This document shows positions 24,712-33,666 of a DNA stretch of 55,813 nucleotides, piece by piece; the stretch's first letter is position 1, and each line of letters opens with the position of its first letter. The translations under genes were made by a program, and so were the position numbers. The stretch is taken from positions 1 to 55,813 of the forward strand of contig JAIPGZ010000006.1 of assembly GCA_021735425.1 (NCBI GenBank), written 5' to 3'. The notes under the pieces are model-generated. The model did not search any database. It saw only the letters and a list, made by a program, of their open reading frames with translations, and was not told where the DNA came from. The stretch is from Candidatus Altimarinota bacterium (GTDB lineage: Bacteria; Patescibacteriota; Gracilibacteria; JAHISY01).

Positions 24712-25431
24712 ATGCCTAAACCAACAAAATTAAAATTCAACCAAAAATCGGCAACCGCAGTTGGCGGAGAGTTTTCTAAACTGCCGACAGAAAATCCGAC
24801 TAGTGGCTCGCGGATAGTTGTGATCACGGGAGGATCGGGTTGCGGCAAAACTTTGCTTGCGAATTTCATCGCGGAGAAAATTTACGGTGGTGACTGTGAG
24901 GTGATTTCCCACGACATGTATTATATCGATAAGGATGATTTTGATCCGGATTTTCGGGTCGATTATGATGCACCGGAAAGCCTGGACAACGAACTTTTGG
25001 CTGAACATTTGGTCGCGCTCAAAAATGGCAAGACAATTGCTGCTCCGATTTATGACTTCAAGACGAAAGATCGTTTGGAAAAAACTTTACAAATTCAACC
25101 CAAGAAAGTTGTGATTGTAGAGGGGATTCTGACTTTGGCTGTTTCGGAAATTCGTCGACTGGCTGATCTCTCGATTTTCATTCAAGTCGATGATGATATT
25201 CGTTTGTCGCGTCGGATTATTCGCGACTTTGTTCACGGTGGTCGGGGTTCGGTTGGGGAGAACGGTCTGGAGGGTGAGTTCAAATATTATTTTGAATATG
25301 TGAAGCCAAATTATAAAAAATTTATTGCACCACTGAATGATGTCGCTGACATCGTGTTTCACAATAATGCTAAAACTCCTGAGCCGATGCTTACTCGGGC
25401 GGAAAGTATTTTCAAAAAGTTTCGAATCTAA
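24712..25431 (+). CDS. udk: Uridine kinase / P-loop nucleoside kinase family
   Basis: 239 aa. A P-loop VVITGGSGCGKTLLANFIAE near residue 38 and the family region SHDMYYIDKDDFDPDFRVDYDAPESLD match uridine kinase/phosphoribulokinase proteins. So do APIYDFKTKDRLE, VIVEGILTL and SRRIIRDFVHGGR. It most likely phosphorylates uridine/cytidine for pyrimidine salvage. The first 30 residues are an extra charged tail. Its stop abuts the stop of the convergent permease gene (25431/25432). Confidence 0.88.
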   Translation: MPKPTKLKFNQKSATAVGGEFSKLPTENPTSGSRIVVITGGSGCGKTLLANFIAEKIYGGDCEVISHDMYYIDKDDFDPDFRVDYDAPESLDNELLAEHLVALKNGKTIAAPIYDFKTKDRLEKTLQIQPKKVVIVEGILTLAVSEIRRLADLSIFIQVDDDIRLSRRIIRDFVHGGRGSVGENGLEGEFKYYFEYVKPNYKKFIAPLNDVADIVFHNNAKTPEPMLTRAESIFKKFRI

Positions 25432-26640
25432 TTATTTTTCTTTAGTCGCGTAATCGCGAACAAAAACCGAAATTGCTGTCGCGATTGGGACGGAAATGAT
25501 AATCCCAACAATCGGATTAATCGTGGCAGGAAAACTTGCTCCGACAAACATTGCGAACATAATTATAACTGGAGACAGTCCAACGGCCTTTTTCATAATT
25601 AGCGGAATCAAAACATTTCCTTCGAGCTGTTGGATCCCAACGTAAATCAGCGTGACGACGAAGGCTAGGAACCAGCCGCCCTGACTCAATGCCAAAATTG
25701 CGGCAGGAATAAAGGCAATGATTGGTCCGACATATGGTACTAATTCAGTCAGTGCAGCCAAAGTTCCGAGGGTTGCGGCGTATTGGATCCCGGCAATCTT
25801 TAAAGCAATGAAAATTAAAAATCCCATCACGACCATCAAAATTGCCTGACCGCGCACCCATGCTCCAAATTTATTTTCGACTGCTGCGCCTTTCTCCAAA
25901 ATATAACGGTGAAAACGGCGGGGGAAAAGGGCTATTAAAAAACTTTTGATGCCGTCCTCATCGATAATCATGAAAAAGGCGATTACGAAAACAAGTACAA
26001 AATTAACTACTCCGCCGGCGATTGATTTCACGACCGCGAAAGCGTTTTGACCGATTGTGCCCAAAACATTTAGTCCAGCTTTGATATTTTCTTGATTTAA
26101 GTTTTGTTGAATATTCGAAAGATAATGTTGGAAACTGGTGATTTGATTTTGAATCGCAGTCGTCTCAATCCCGAAACCATTCACCCAATCCAAAACAGCG
26201 GTCGCGAGTTTTGGGATTTCACCAGCCAAGATTGGTACAAAAGACGAGATTACGATTCCCGTTACTCCCACAAAAATTATATAAATTAAAAGAGCGCCGA
26301 CGCCTCGTGGGATTTTCCATTTTTGCATTTTGTCGACGAAAGGGTCGAGTGCGAGTGCGAGGAAGGTCGCCACAAAAAAGAGTGCAATTACGTTTTTAAT
26401 TTCCAAAACGAACCATCCGAGAGCTAAAATTCCCAAAATTGTTAGCGCGGACTTAGCGACCGAAGTTGTGGAAACATCGACTGTGGTGTGGTGGGTTTCT
26501 TTCGCACCTTCTTTTGTCGCTAGTTTTTTTTCTAAAGCTAAAAGCCGGCTGCCCTCTTCGCGATTGCGATCCGCCTCTTCGCGAAGAGATTTCAAGACCC
26601 TTTTGGCTTTCCCGAAAAGGTCGGAGAAATTGTCAATCAT
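25432..26640 (-). CDS. AI-2E-family (PerM/TerC-like) permease
   Basis: A 402-aa membrane protein. After a soluble charged N-terminal segment of about 60 residues come seven to eight TM segments with the AI-2E hallmarks: LFFVATFLALALDPFVDKMQKWKIPRGVGALLIY, the long amphipathic middle part, and EGNVLIPLIMKKAVGLSPVIIMFAMFVGASFPATINPIVGIIISVPIATAISVF. Members include Na+/H+ antiporters and exporters of unknown cargo; the autoinducer role applies to few of them. Substrate unknown. Confidence 0.88.
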   Translation of the reverse strand: MIDNFSDLFGKAKRVLKSLREEADRNREEGSRLLALEKKLATKEGAKETHHTTVDVSTTSVAKSALTILGILALGWFVLEIKNVIALFFVATFLALALDPFVDKMQKWKIPRGVGALLIYIIFVGVTGIVISSFVPILAGEIPKLATAVLDWVNGFGIETTAIQNQITSFQHYLSNIQQNLNQENIKAGLNVLGTIGQNAFAVVKSIAGGVVNFVLVFVIAFFMIIDEDGIKSFLIALFPRRFHRYILEKGAAVENKFGAWVRGQAILMVVMGFLIFIALKIAGIQYAATLGTLAALTELVPYVGPIIAFIPAAILALSQGGWFLAFVVTLIYVGIQQLEGNVLIPLIMKKAVGLSPVIIMFAMFVGASFPATINPIVGIIISVPIATAISVFVRDYATKEK

Positions 26641-26676
26641 TCAAAAAAATTAAACTGTGACAAGCTTAACGAATTC

Positions 26677-27765
26677 TTAATTCGCCATCAAATCTTTAAT
26701 TCCGACTCGCTCGTGAGAATCCAAAATTTCGATGAAGGTCTGACCTGGTTGGAGTTTCACTGCATTTCCTAAGCCGTCGAGAAACTGTGTCTTCCCGCCG
26801 ATCTTTTTCCAAACGCCTTGCCACATTTTTCCGCCTGAAAAATACCAAGCAATGTCTTCACCTTTTGTTTTTAACTCCAACCGTCCTTCTTCATCGATGG
26901 GAAAATATTCCGTGAATTGAATAACAATATTGGTTGGTCGGATTGCGTCTCCGTTGGCGGTATGGATTTCACCGCCGAGCAAACGTTTGTAATTGCCATT
27001 TACAGAGTCGTAAACATAATCGACGAAATAACTCGGCAGACTGAAATCAATCGAAAATTGTTTTGCCGAAATGGCGTCGGATGGAATTTCATTAGAGAAG
27101 TTAAACCAACCTTCTCTTAAGAACCATTCTGGCTCTTCTGTCCTGACCGCCTGCAAGTTTACGAAAAGATTGTGGGGTTTCAAATATTGAAAGTCGCGAT
27201 AGACGATGTCTCCATCTTCATCAAAATTTTGTAAATTTGATTTCTCTAGCATCCCTAAAGCCTCTTCACTGCCGCCGGCGTGGACAAAAGCTCCGCCGAA
27301 TTCTTCTGCCCACTCGACAAAATATTTCCGCGCGCTTCGTACGGGACCAACTTTCTTTCTTTCGCTCGAATCGAAGATTACCAGAAAACGGGTGATACCG
27401 CCCTCTGTGAGGGCCTCGATGACGATTCCTGCTTCATTCAGCCCGCGCATCTGGGAGCGGCTGGCGGGATGATTTTCAATCATGACAGCTACCGGCTTTA
27501 GCATTATATCCGCCGCGACCTTCAAACCAGTCAGCGGTGAAACTTTATCGGGAGTGGGTAAAATAGCATTCTCTCCAGTCTTCGGACTATCCAGATTTTC
27601 CAAAAAATCTACTACTAAGTCTGGATTTTTATTAGGAATATTTTGTTTTTCCGCTAACTTTTCAAAAAATAATCTGCCCCCCACTAACAGCAGCAAGAAA
27701 ATTAACACGCCTGCGATTGGAAGCAGAATATTTTTTTTCTCCCGTAAAAAAGCAAAATCCACCAT
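26677..27765 (-). CDS. DUF3048 (YerB-like) envelope protein
   Basis: 362 aa. An N-terminal signal anchor (ILLPIAGVLIFLLLLVGG, residues about 14-31) is followed by the DUF3048 fold: VSPLTGLK, KPVAVMIENHPASRSQMRGLNEAGIVIEALTEGGITRFLVIF and GPVRSARKYFVEWAEEF. The C-terminal DUF3048 domain includes YVYDSVNGNYKRLLGG and ends in FIEILDSHERVGI. The family is common in Firmicutes lipoproteins; its biochemical role is not established. It lies 9 bp downstream of rplY. Confidence 0.87.
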   Translation of the reverse strand: MVDFAFLREKKNILLPIAGVLIFLLLLVGGRLFFEKLAEKQNIPNKNPDLVVDFLENLDSPKTGENAILPTPDKVSPLTGLKVAADIMLKPVAVMIENHPASRSQMRGLNEAGIVIEALTEGGITRFLVIFDSSERKKVGPVRSARKYFVEWAEEFGGAFVHAGGSEEALGMLEKSNLQNFDEDGDIVYRDFQYLKPHNLFVNLQAVRTEEPEWFLREGWFNFSNEIPSDAISAKQFSIDFSLPSYFVDYVYDSVNGNYKRLLGGEIHTANGDAIRPTNIVIQFTEYFPIDEEGRLELKTKGEDIAWYFSGGKMWQGVWKKIGGKTQFLDGLGNAVKLQPGQTFIEILDSHERVGIKDLMAN

Positions 27766-27774
27766 CTTGAAAGA

Positions 27775-28479
27775 TTATTTTTCGCCACCCTTCTTTTCGG
27801 TGTCGCTTTCTTTGCTGGCCTGGGCGGCGGCTTTTTCTTCCTCAGCCTCTTTGGCGACATCGTCGCTGACAGCTTTATCCGAATCTTCAGCATCTTCAGC
27901 TTCGACCTCTTCAGTAGTTTTTGGGGCAATGATTGCGACGACCATGGTTTCGGCTTCTTCCAAAATTTCATGTTTTATTTCATCGATATGTAAATCTTTG
28001 ACTCTTATGTTGGCACCGATTTCCACAAGCGAAGAGATGTCGATTTTAATTTCTTTGATTAAGTCAGCCGGTAAACATTTAATTTCAATTTCGTTTTTCC
28101 CATGGGTCAGAACTCCGCCTAGGTTTTTCACCGCTGGTGATTCACCGACCAAAATGACTGGGACCTTTGTGGTAATTTTTTTGCCTCGTTCAATTTGTTT
28201 CAAATCGATATGTGAAAATGCATCTGTCAAAGGATCATAATCGATTTTATGGATTAAAACCTCGCGCGGTTCAGTCTCTCCTTCGACCACTAGATTGACA
28301 ATTGAGCTCGTTCCAGCTTCTTTGAAAAGTTTACGAAAAGTTTGGTAATCAAAAGCGAGGTGGAGATTTTCTTTAGACTTACCGTAATATTCCGCTGGGA
28401 TTTTGCGCGCGGTACGTAAATCGCGAGCTTTAGATTTCAGATCGCGGATCGAGGCGGGAAGAGTAGCTGCGTCAGTCAT
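27775..28479 (-). CDS. rplY: 50S ribosomal protein bL25 (CTC/TL5 form)
   Basis: Binds 5S rRNA in the large subunit. 234 aa: an N-terminal L25 domain (RKIPAEYYGKSKENLHLAFDYQTFRKL, then VLIHKIDYDPLTDAFSHIDL) plus the C-terminal TL5 beta domain (KVPVILVGESPAVKNLGGVLTHG). A 45-residue Glu/Ala/Lys/Asp-rich tail follows from about 190. The tail is common in CTC-type proteins. It is the first gene of a small operon with the DUF3048 gene. Confidence 0.93.
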   Translation of the reverse strand: MTDAATLPASIRDLKSKARDLRTARKIPAEYYGKSKENLHLAFDYQTFRKLFKEAGTSSIVNLVVEGETEPREVLIHKIDYDPLTDAFSHIDLKQIERGKKITTKVPVILVGESPAVKNLGGVLTHGKNEIEIKCLPADLIKEIKIDISSLVEIGANIRVKDLHIDEIKHEILEEAETMVVAIIAPKTTEEVEAEDAEDSDKAVSDDVAKEAEEEKAAAQASKESDTEKKGGEK

Positions 28480-28528
28480 TGAAAAAAATTAGCCGAGAGA
28501 TTTTAAGAGAAAGTTAGCAGGAAAGCAA

Positions 28529-28711
28529 TTAATTTCGACCGAAATCGACTTTGATTTTGTGGCGAAATTTTTCTCGTAAGAAATAGACTGCTTTTTCTAA
28601 ATCGAAAAATATTTCGAAAGGGTGGGTTATTTTTTCGAAAACTCGACCTATTTTTTTGGAAAACGATTTATGCGGTCGCGGTTGACGTAAATAAATTTCG
28701 CATTTTTTCAT
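28529..28711 (-). CDS. 60-aa basic hypothetical protein downstream of dnaA
   Basis: The ATG at 28711 lies 7 bp after the dnaA stop codon on the same strand and opens a 60-codon frame: MKKCEIYLRQPRPHKSFSKK, then IFFDLEKAVYFLREKFRHKIKVDFGRN. It is basic, with alternating hydrophobic residues in the second half. I do not recognise a family. Position downstream of dnaA and lack of any competing frame support it moderately. Confidence 0.45.
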   Translation of the reverse strand: MKKCEIYLRQPRPHKSFSKKIGRVFEKITHPFEIFFDLEKAVYFLREKFRHKIKVDFGRN

Positions 28712-28718
28712 TGCAATT

Positions 28719-30137
28719 TTACAGTCCCATCTCTTTTTTGACGGAATTGATTTTGCGGACGAGAGTGGCGTCTTTTTGGAGGTCGGCGGTGATTTTGCGG
28801 ACGGAATGGAGGACGGTCGAATGATCTTTTTGGAAATTTTGGGCAATCTCGGTGAGGCTACAGCCGAGGATCTCGCGGGCGAGATACATCGTGATTTGGC
28901 GCGCGACCTGAAATTCTTTTTTGCGGGAAGTGCCGCAAATTTCTGCGATGGGAAGATCGAAATGTTTCGAGACTAGCTCGATTAATTCGGCGGGAGTTTG
29001 GACGGAGATTTCAGGAGAATTTTCAGGGAGGCCTAAGACGCGCTCTTTTTTATTGACCTTTTCAAGCATCTTGCCGAGCTCGCGGACAGTTGGTTGAATC
29101 TTAAGAAGCTCAGTTTGAGCGATTGACCAAGCGAGCGCTGATTCAAGCGAGCGGACCGAGTCGGAAACATTCATCGCGATAAATTCGAGGATGTCGGGAT
29201 CGAGAATTGCACGTCGTTCTTGAGTCTTGGATTTGAGAATCTCGAGCCGTGATTGGAAACTGGGCTGTTCGATTTCGCAGACTAGGCCCCAAGTCAGTCG
29301 GCTGCGGAGGCGATCCATTACTTCGGTTAGTTCGCTCGGCGGACGATCGGAAGTGAAGACAAGCTGCTTACCTTTTTCGTGAAGGTCGTTAAATATATTA
29401 AAAAGTTCGATTTGGGTTTTGTCGCGATTTTCGAGGAATTGGACATCGTCAAAAAGCAGGACATCGATATCGCGAAATTTCTTTTTGAATTCATCAGCCT
29501 GAAATTTTTTGGAGGCGGCGACAAATTCGCGGGTGAATATTTCGGATGTTGTGAAAGCAACGATTTTGTTGGGGTCGTTGGTGAGAACTTCATGACCAAT
29601 CGCAGAGAGGAGGTGAGTTTTGCCGAGTCCGACTCCGCCGTAAATCACGAGAGGGTTGTATGTCTGTCCAGGTAGGCGCGCGACGGAAAGTGCGGCGGCG
29701 TGGGCAAGACGATTTTCATCGCCTGGCACAAAATTCGCGAGAGTGTAACGCGGATTAAGCTTGGCGGAGAGGATGCCCGACCTAGTCAAAATGACTTCCT
29801 CGTGACCGCGTGCTTTGTAAACCTTTTTGTCTCCTGGTTTAGCGAAGACGGCACGAAGGTCAATTGTTCGAGGATCGATTCCGTCGCCCAGTGCTGCGTC
29901 GACCTCAATCTCGACTTCTTTAATTTTAGAATTTTCTTCTTCCGCGGCTTGGAGAATCTTGAGGGCGTATTTTTGGACAATCCAATCACGCGCAAAATTG
30001 GTGGGGACACCGACCACTAGAGTTTCGTTTTCAATAGTGAGGGCGGCGGTGTTTTGGAACCAGGTTAGAAATTGAGATTTTGAAATCGTCGGTTCAAGGC
30101 GGCGGAGAATCGAAAGCCAGAAATTTTTGTAGTCCAC
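28719..30137 (-). CDS. dnaA: Chromosomal replication initiator DnaA
   Basis: Opens the replication origin. 472 aa with all four domains: N-terminal domain I (FWLSILRRLEPTISKSQFLTWF), linker, AAA+ domain III with Walker A YGGVGLGKTHLLSA and Walker B DVLLFDDVQFL. Domain IV has the DNA-binding signature CGTSRKKEFQVARQITMYLAREI followed by FQKDHSTVLHSVRKI. It begins a minus-strand block and faces away from the plus-strand block starting at 30339. Confidence 0.97.
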   Translation of the reverse strand: MDYKNFWLSILRRLEPTISKSQFLTWFQNTAALTIENETLVVGVPTNFARDWIVQKYALKILQAAEEENSKIKEVEIEVDAALGDGIDPRTIDLRAVFAKPGDKKVYKARGHEEVILTRSGILSAKLNPRYTLANFVPGDENRLAHAAALSVARLPGQTYNPLVIYGGVGLGKTHLLSAIGHEVLTNDPNKIVAFTTSEIFTREFVAASKKFQADEFKKKFRDIDVLLFDDVQFLENRDKTQIELFNIFNDLHEKGKQLVFTSDRPPSELTEVMDRLRSRLTWGLVCEIEQPSFQSRLEILKSKTQERRAILDPDILEFIAMNVSDSVRSLESALAWSIAQTELLKIQPTVRELGKMLEKVNKKERVLGLPENSPEISVQTPAELIELVSKHFDLPIAEICGTSRKKEFQVARQITMYLAREILGCSLTEIAQNFQKDHSTVLHSVRKITADLQKDATLVRKINSVKKEMGL

Positions 30138-30338
30138 GAGAGGTTGTTAAAAATGTTCGAGTTGTTGGGAGTGTTCAAATGGATCGATGGAACATTTGGA
30201 ACATCCCGATGGAGGAAACTCACTCTACAAAATTTTTATTCAGATTGCGATTGACCCCCTCCTCTTGAAGTCGCAGAATAACCAAAAACCTCTCGCCAAA
30301 TTTTCTAAAAAAATTTTTAATCAGTTAACAAAATTTTT
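30138..30338. other. dnaA-upstream intergenic region; weak candidate origin
   Basis: 201 bp between divergent dnaA and the exonuclease gene. 30154-30207 is a period-9 array: TGTTCGAGT, TGTTGGGAG, TGTTCAAAT, GGATCGATG, GAACATTTG, GAACATCCC. The TGTTC units are answered by inverted GAACA units. The last 50 bp (about 30290-30335) are almost pure A+T and could unwind easily. I find no TTATCCACA DnaA boxes, so the origin assignment rests only on position and composition. Confidence 0.35.
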
Positions 30339-32429
30339 ATGCAAGAAATTGAGTTTGTGGCTTTAGATTGCGAAACAACCGGTCTTGATTGCGAGAGAGA
30401 TAACATCATCGAGCTAGGGGCTGTCAATTTTTCACTCTCAGAAAATCTGACGAGTTTTGATTCACTTTTCCATTCTCCGACGAGAATTCCGCAATTTGTC
30501 GAGCGCCTGACTGGTATCCAAAACTCTGATTTGGAGAGTGCGCCGCAATTCGCTGAGAAGTGCGAAGAAGTTCGAAAATTCTGCGAGGGTAAAGTTTTGC
30601 TCGGGCACAATCTTCCTTTTGATCTCGATTTTATCTCTGCCGCTGGTTTAGATTTACACCAAAATTCTGGGCTCGATACTTTCAAAATTGCCGGCTTGGT
30701 GCTCCCGCGGGGCGAGTCACTTTCGCTCGAAAATCTTTCGCAAAAATTTCAAATTCACCACGCAGAAGCGCATCGTGCTTTGGCTGATGCCGAGGCGACG
30801 CGAGATTTATTGCGAGTTTTGATTGCACTCGCCAAAAGTTTTTCCCCCGAAAAATGGGAGCGAATCGCGAATTTGAATTCCAAAAAAAGTTGGGTGCAAG
30901 ATTTCGCTAAATTAGTTTTGGACAGTGATATTCAGGTCAAAAAATACGAGGCTGAAATTTCAGAAAATCTAGAAGTGAAGAATGATGTTGTCGAAAAGCT
31001 TTCCGTCGAATTTTCCGGTGCTCCAAAAATTATCGAAATTGCTGCTAGTCCGGCTGAGGTTTTCGCGGCAGCAGAAAGATTGAACCAGCCGACGGCACTT
31101 TTTTTCGGCAGTGAATTTGAAGTTCGGCAGCTTGGTGTGCCGAAAATTATTCCAGCTAAAAATTTCGTCGATTCTGCTAAGTTGGAAAATTTTTTGACTA
31201 AAAATTTGTCGAATTCGGAAATCTCGCTCGCGGCAAAATTAATCCTCCACTCTGATAAAACTCTGCCAGAGCTGAATCTCACGCGGGCAGAAGATTTTCT
31301 TTCAGACTTTGTCACTGCGGAAAAAATTCCACAGAATCTAGATTTTAAAGTAATTGTCTCGACGCACGTCGCGCTACCAGAGTTCCAAGATTCAAATCGC
31401 CTCAAAATTATTGTTGACGCTGTTGCTCTACCAGCAAACTTGTCTTGCCAGAATTCTCTCACTTTGGATTTTCCGACGCTGGAAGAATTGCTGCCGCAAT
31501 ATTCTGATAAAATTCAGATTTGGTGGGGGCTACTGGGACTACTTTTTCGCGAAGCTGCTCCGAAGTTTGGACGGCTGAATTTGGCGGAGGCGGGTGGGTT
31601 GCCGAGTTTTTCGAAAGTTATCGAGGCGGGTCGGAATTTGCTCGCCGAAATTTCCGAGTTGCTTCCGTCAAAAGTTTTCGTTGGTCTCCAAAATTTGCTC
31701 TCTGACTCGCCTGATTTTTTGCGAAGTATTCGTTCGAATTTCGCGAACGAAATCATACTCGCGATTGAGCCACTCAATTTCGCGCTACCCGACTTGTCCG
31801 ACTCAATTTTGCTCGATGCGGCAGCGGATGCTGGGGACGATTTCCATTTTGCCAAAAGGCTGCTCCAATTGCCTGAAATTGTCGCGACTACATCGATTAC
31901 TACCAAAGATGAATTACCTCGTTTGCTAGTCGCTGACGATGCTCCCGATCCGGCGACCCCGCAATTTTTTCCCGTGGTGGAAAAATTTCTCCTCAAAAGT
32001 CTTCCCCAATTTTCAGGAGTGACGGCGGTCGTTTTTCCCAATCGAATGGAGGCGGGCAATTTCACCGACCGGGCGACGGCGGAGTTAGATTTCCCAATTT
32101 TCTTTCGCAAAATCCCCTCATCGCAAAAATTAGCTGTTTTCGAAAAGGCGATGGTGATTCTCACGACTGGCAGTCGATTTTTTCCGTCGAATTTAAAAAA
32201 TTTCATCAGCGTGAAGCTGCCTTTTATTGTTCGCGATGGTGCGGATTGGGAATCGGAGACTTTGCCGGCGACAGTGCTGCGTTTCAAAAAAATGTGGGCG
32301 AATTTTGCGAAATCTCCGCTGGCTGAAAAATTTGTCGTTCTAGACCCTCGTCTGCTTGGTAAACCTTACGGTGGGAATTTTCTGAAAGCGATTCCGCAAA
32401 AATTTGAGGGTGTTAAAATTTCGGGGTGA
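30339..32429 (+). CDS. DnaQ-like 3'-5' exonuclease fused to a degenerate DinG-like helicase region
   Basis: 696 aa. Residues 1-180 are an intact DEDDh exonuclease: Asp10 and Glu12 in ALDCETTGLD, Asp in LGHNLPFDLDFI, His and Asp in EAHRALADAEAT. The remaining 500 residues follow the layout of DinG helicases but lack their motifs. There is no P-loop, the DEAH position reads IIVDAVALPANL (about 355-367), and the strand before the motif V region reads FFPSNLKNFISVKLPFIV. The C-terminus keeps LPATVLRFKKMWANF and YGGNFLKAIP without the GRxIR arginines. So it is probably a nuclease with an inactive structural helicase fold. The downstream ftsQ GTG overlaps its stop. Confidence 0.75.
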   Translation: MQEIEFVALDCETTGLDCERDNIIELGAVNFSLSENLTSFDSLFHSPTRIPQFVERLTGIQNSDLESAPQFAEKCEEVRKFCEGKVLLGHNLPFDLDFISAAGLDLHQNSGLDTFKIAGLVLPRGESLSLENLSQKFQIHHAEAHRALADAEATRDLLRVLIALAKSFSPEKWERIANLNSKKSWVQDFAKLVLDSDIQVKKYEAEISENLEVKNDVVEKLSVEFSGAPKIIEIAASPAEVFAAAERLNQPTALFFGSEFEVRQLGVPKIIPAKNFVDSAKLENFLTKNLSNSEISLAAKLILHSDKTLPELNLTRAEDFLSDFVTAEKIPQNLDFKVIVSTHVALPEFQDSNRLKIIVDAVALPANLSCQNSLTLDFPTLEELLPQYSDKIQIWWGLLGLLFREAAPKFGRLNLAEAGGLPSFSKVIEAGRNLLAEISELLPSKVFVGLQNLLSDSPDFLRSIRSNFANEIILAIEPLNFALPDLSDSILLDAAADAGDDFHFAKRLLQLPEIVATTSITTKDELPRLLVADDAPDPATPQFFPVVEKFLLKSLPQFSGVTAVVFPNRMEAGNFTDRATAELDFPIFFRKIPSSQKLAVFEKAMVILTTGSRFFPSNLKNFISVKLPFIVRDGADWESETLPATVLRFKKMWANFAKSPLAEKFVVLDPRLLGKPYGGNFLKAIPQKFEGVKISG

Positions 32430-33292
32430 GTCCTCGGATTTCTTTTCGGCAGCGCAAAGTAAATCGCATCTTTTGTCGCATTTTTCGTCGGCGGCGGAAT
32501 CAGCATCTCGAATCACGAGTTTTTCAAGCCAAGCGTAGATTTCGAAATTTGTTTACTATTCGCCAAAAAATAATTCTTGTTGTTGGAGTTTTCGCGACTG
32601 GTAGTCTGATTGGTTTTACGAATTTTTCTGGATTTTTCAATGTTGCAAAAGTCTCAGTTGCCCGTAGCTCGCTCGATCTCCCACTCTCGGAGATTGAACT
32701 TTCGATTCGTGATTTAGCTTTGGGTAAAAATATTTTCAGTGTTGATAAAGCTTTGCTCCAAAAAGCGGTTCTCGCAATGCGCGGTGATATTTCGCGCGTC
32801 AAGATTGTCAAAAAGCTGCCGCGGGAAATTCAAGTTGAAGTTTTCAAGTTTCCTATCGTGGCGGAGGTCGGTGTCGGTAACGAAAAAATTTATCTTAACG
32901 AAAAGGGCTTCGAAGTGAAGGGGGATTTTCCCGATCGAGATACTTTGCAGTTGGTTTTAGGTGAGGAAGTCCCATTAAGCGAACAAGAGAAAGATTTTCA
33001 AAGTTCCAAGCAAATTATTTCCGAAGACTATCTCAATTTTATTCGCGAGGCGGTTTTTTATTTTGAGTCTCTGACTGATCTTAAAATTCTCAACACTAAA
33101 TATTTTCCAATCTCGCGTGAAGCGCATCTCAAAACCGAGAAGAATTTCAATATTTGGTTGGATTTGAATTACGATTTTCGCGAACAGCTTAATAAACTTG
33201 TCGTTGCGGCGGATGAATTGAAAATTGACACAAAAAAGTATGAGTACATCGATTTGCGAATTCCGGGAAAGATTTTTTATAAACCCAAATAG
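32426..33292 (+). CDS. ftsQ: Cell division protein FtsQ/DivIB
   Basis: A bitopic membrane protein of the division machinery that holds FtsB/FtsL in the septum. 288 aa: a very basic cytoplasmic tail (first 45 residues), one TM (IILVVGVFATGSLIGF, about 49-64), then a POTRA domain (FFNVAKVSVARSSLDLPLSEIE ... DISRVKIVKKLPREIQVEVFKFPIVAEV) and the FtsQ beta domain ending YEYIDLRIPGKIFYKPK. The GTG start overlaps the upstream stop (GTGA). No ftsW or mur genes are adjacent. Confidence 0.86.
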   Translation: MSPRISFRQRKVNRIFCRIFRRRRNQHLESRVFQAKRRFRNLFTIRQKIILVVGVFATGSLIGFTNFSGFFNVAKVSVARSSLDLPLSEIELSIRDLALGKNIFSVDKALLQKAVLAMRGDISRVKIVKKLPREIQVEVFKFPIVAEVGVGNEKIYLNEKGFEVKGDFPDRDTLQLVLGEEVPLSEQEKDFQSSKQIISEDYLNFIREAVFYFESLTDLKILNTKYFPISREAHLKTEKNFNIWLDLNYDFREQLNKLVVAADELKIDTKKYEYIDLRIPGKIFYKPK

Positions 33293-33315
33293 TTGAACCG
33301 ATGTTCCCAACGCGG

Positions 33316-33321
33316 TAAAAT
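33316..33321 (+). promoter_or_regulatory. -10 element for trxA
   Basis: GGTAAAAT ends 23 bp before the trxA ATG, leaving a leader of about 16 nt without an SD. Confidence 0.45.
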
Positions 33322-33344
33322 CAGAATCTATTAACTTTCTTACG

Positions 33345-33662
33345 ATGGCTGAAATTACTCTTACTGCTACGAATTTCGATTCCGAAATCTCGGACGGTGT
33401 TTTCCTTGTCGATTTTTGGGCACCGTGGTGTGGACCTTGTCAGGCGATGTTGCCAGTCGTCGCGGAGCTCGCGGATGAGCTGGAAGGTCGCGTCAAAGTC
33501 GGCAAAATTAATATCGACGAAGAGGGTGAGTTGGCACAAAAATTTGGTGTAATGTCGATTCCAACTTTCAAAATTTTTAAAAATGGCGCGGAAGTGGCGA
33601 CGATCGTCGGTGGTATGTCGAAAGAAAATTTAATCGCGGAAATCGAAAAAGCTTTAGTCTAA
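33345..33662 (+). CDS. trxA: Thioredoxin
   Basis: A 105-aa cytoplasmic disulfide reductase with the active site FWAPWCGPCQAM (Cys-Gly-Pro-Cys near residue 32), the buried Asp in VDFWAP, cis-Pro in VMSIPTFKIF and the GGMSKENL loop. All standard. It is followed 4 bp later by the SPFH protein gene. Confidence 0.97.
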   Translation: MAEITLTATNFDSEISDGVFLVDFWAPWCGPCQAMLPVVAELADELEGRVKVGKINIDEEGELAQKFGVMSIPTFKIFKNGAEVATIVGGMSKENLIAEIEKALV

Positions 33663-33666
33663 AAAT

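Noticed and set aside
30138-30338. Classical oriC with DnaA boxes
   Set aside because: No TTATCCACA or one-mismatch cluster is present; kept only as a weak candidate.
30339-32429. Active DinG helicase
   Set aside because: No P-loop, no DEAH box and no motif VI arginines; only the exonuclease domain is intact.
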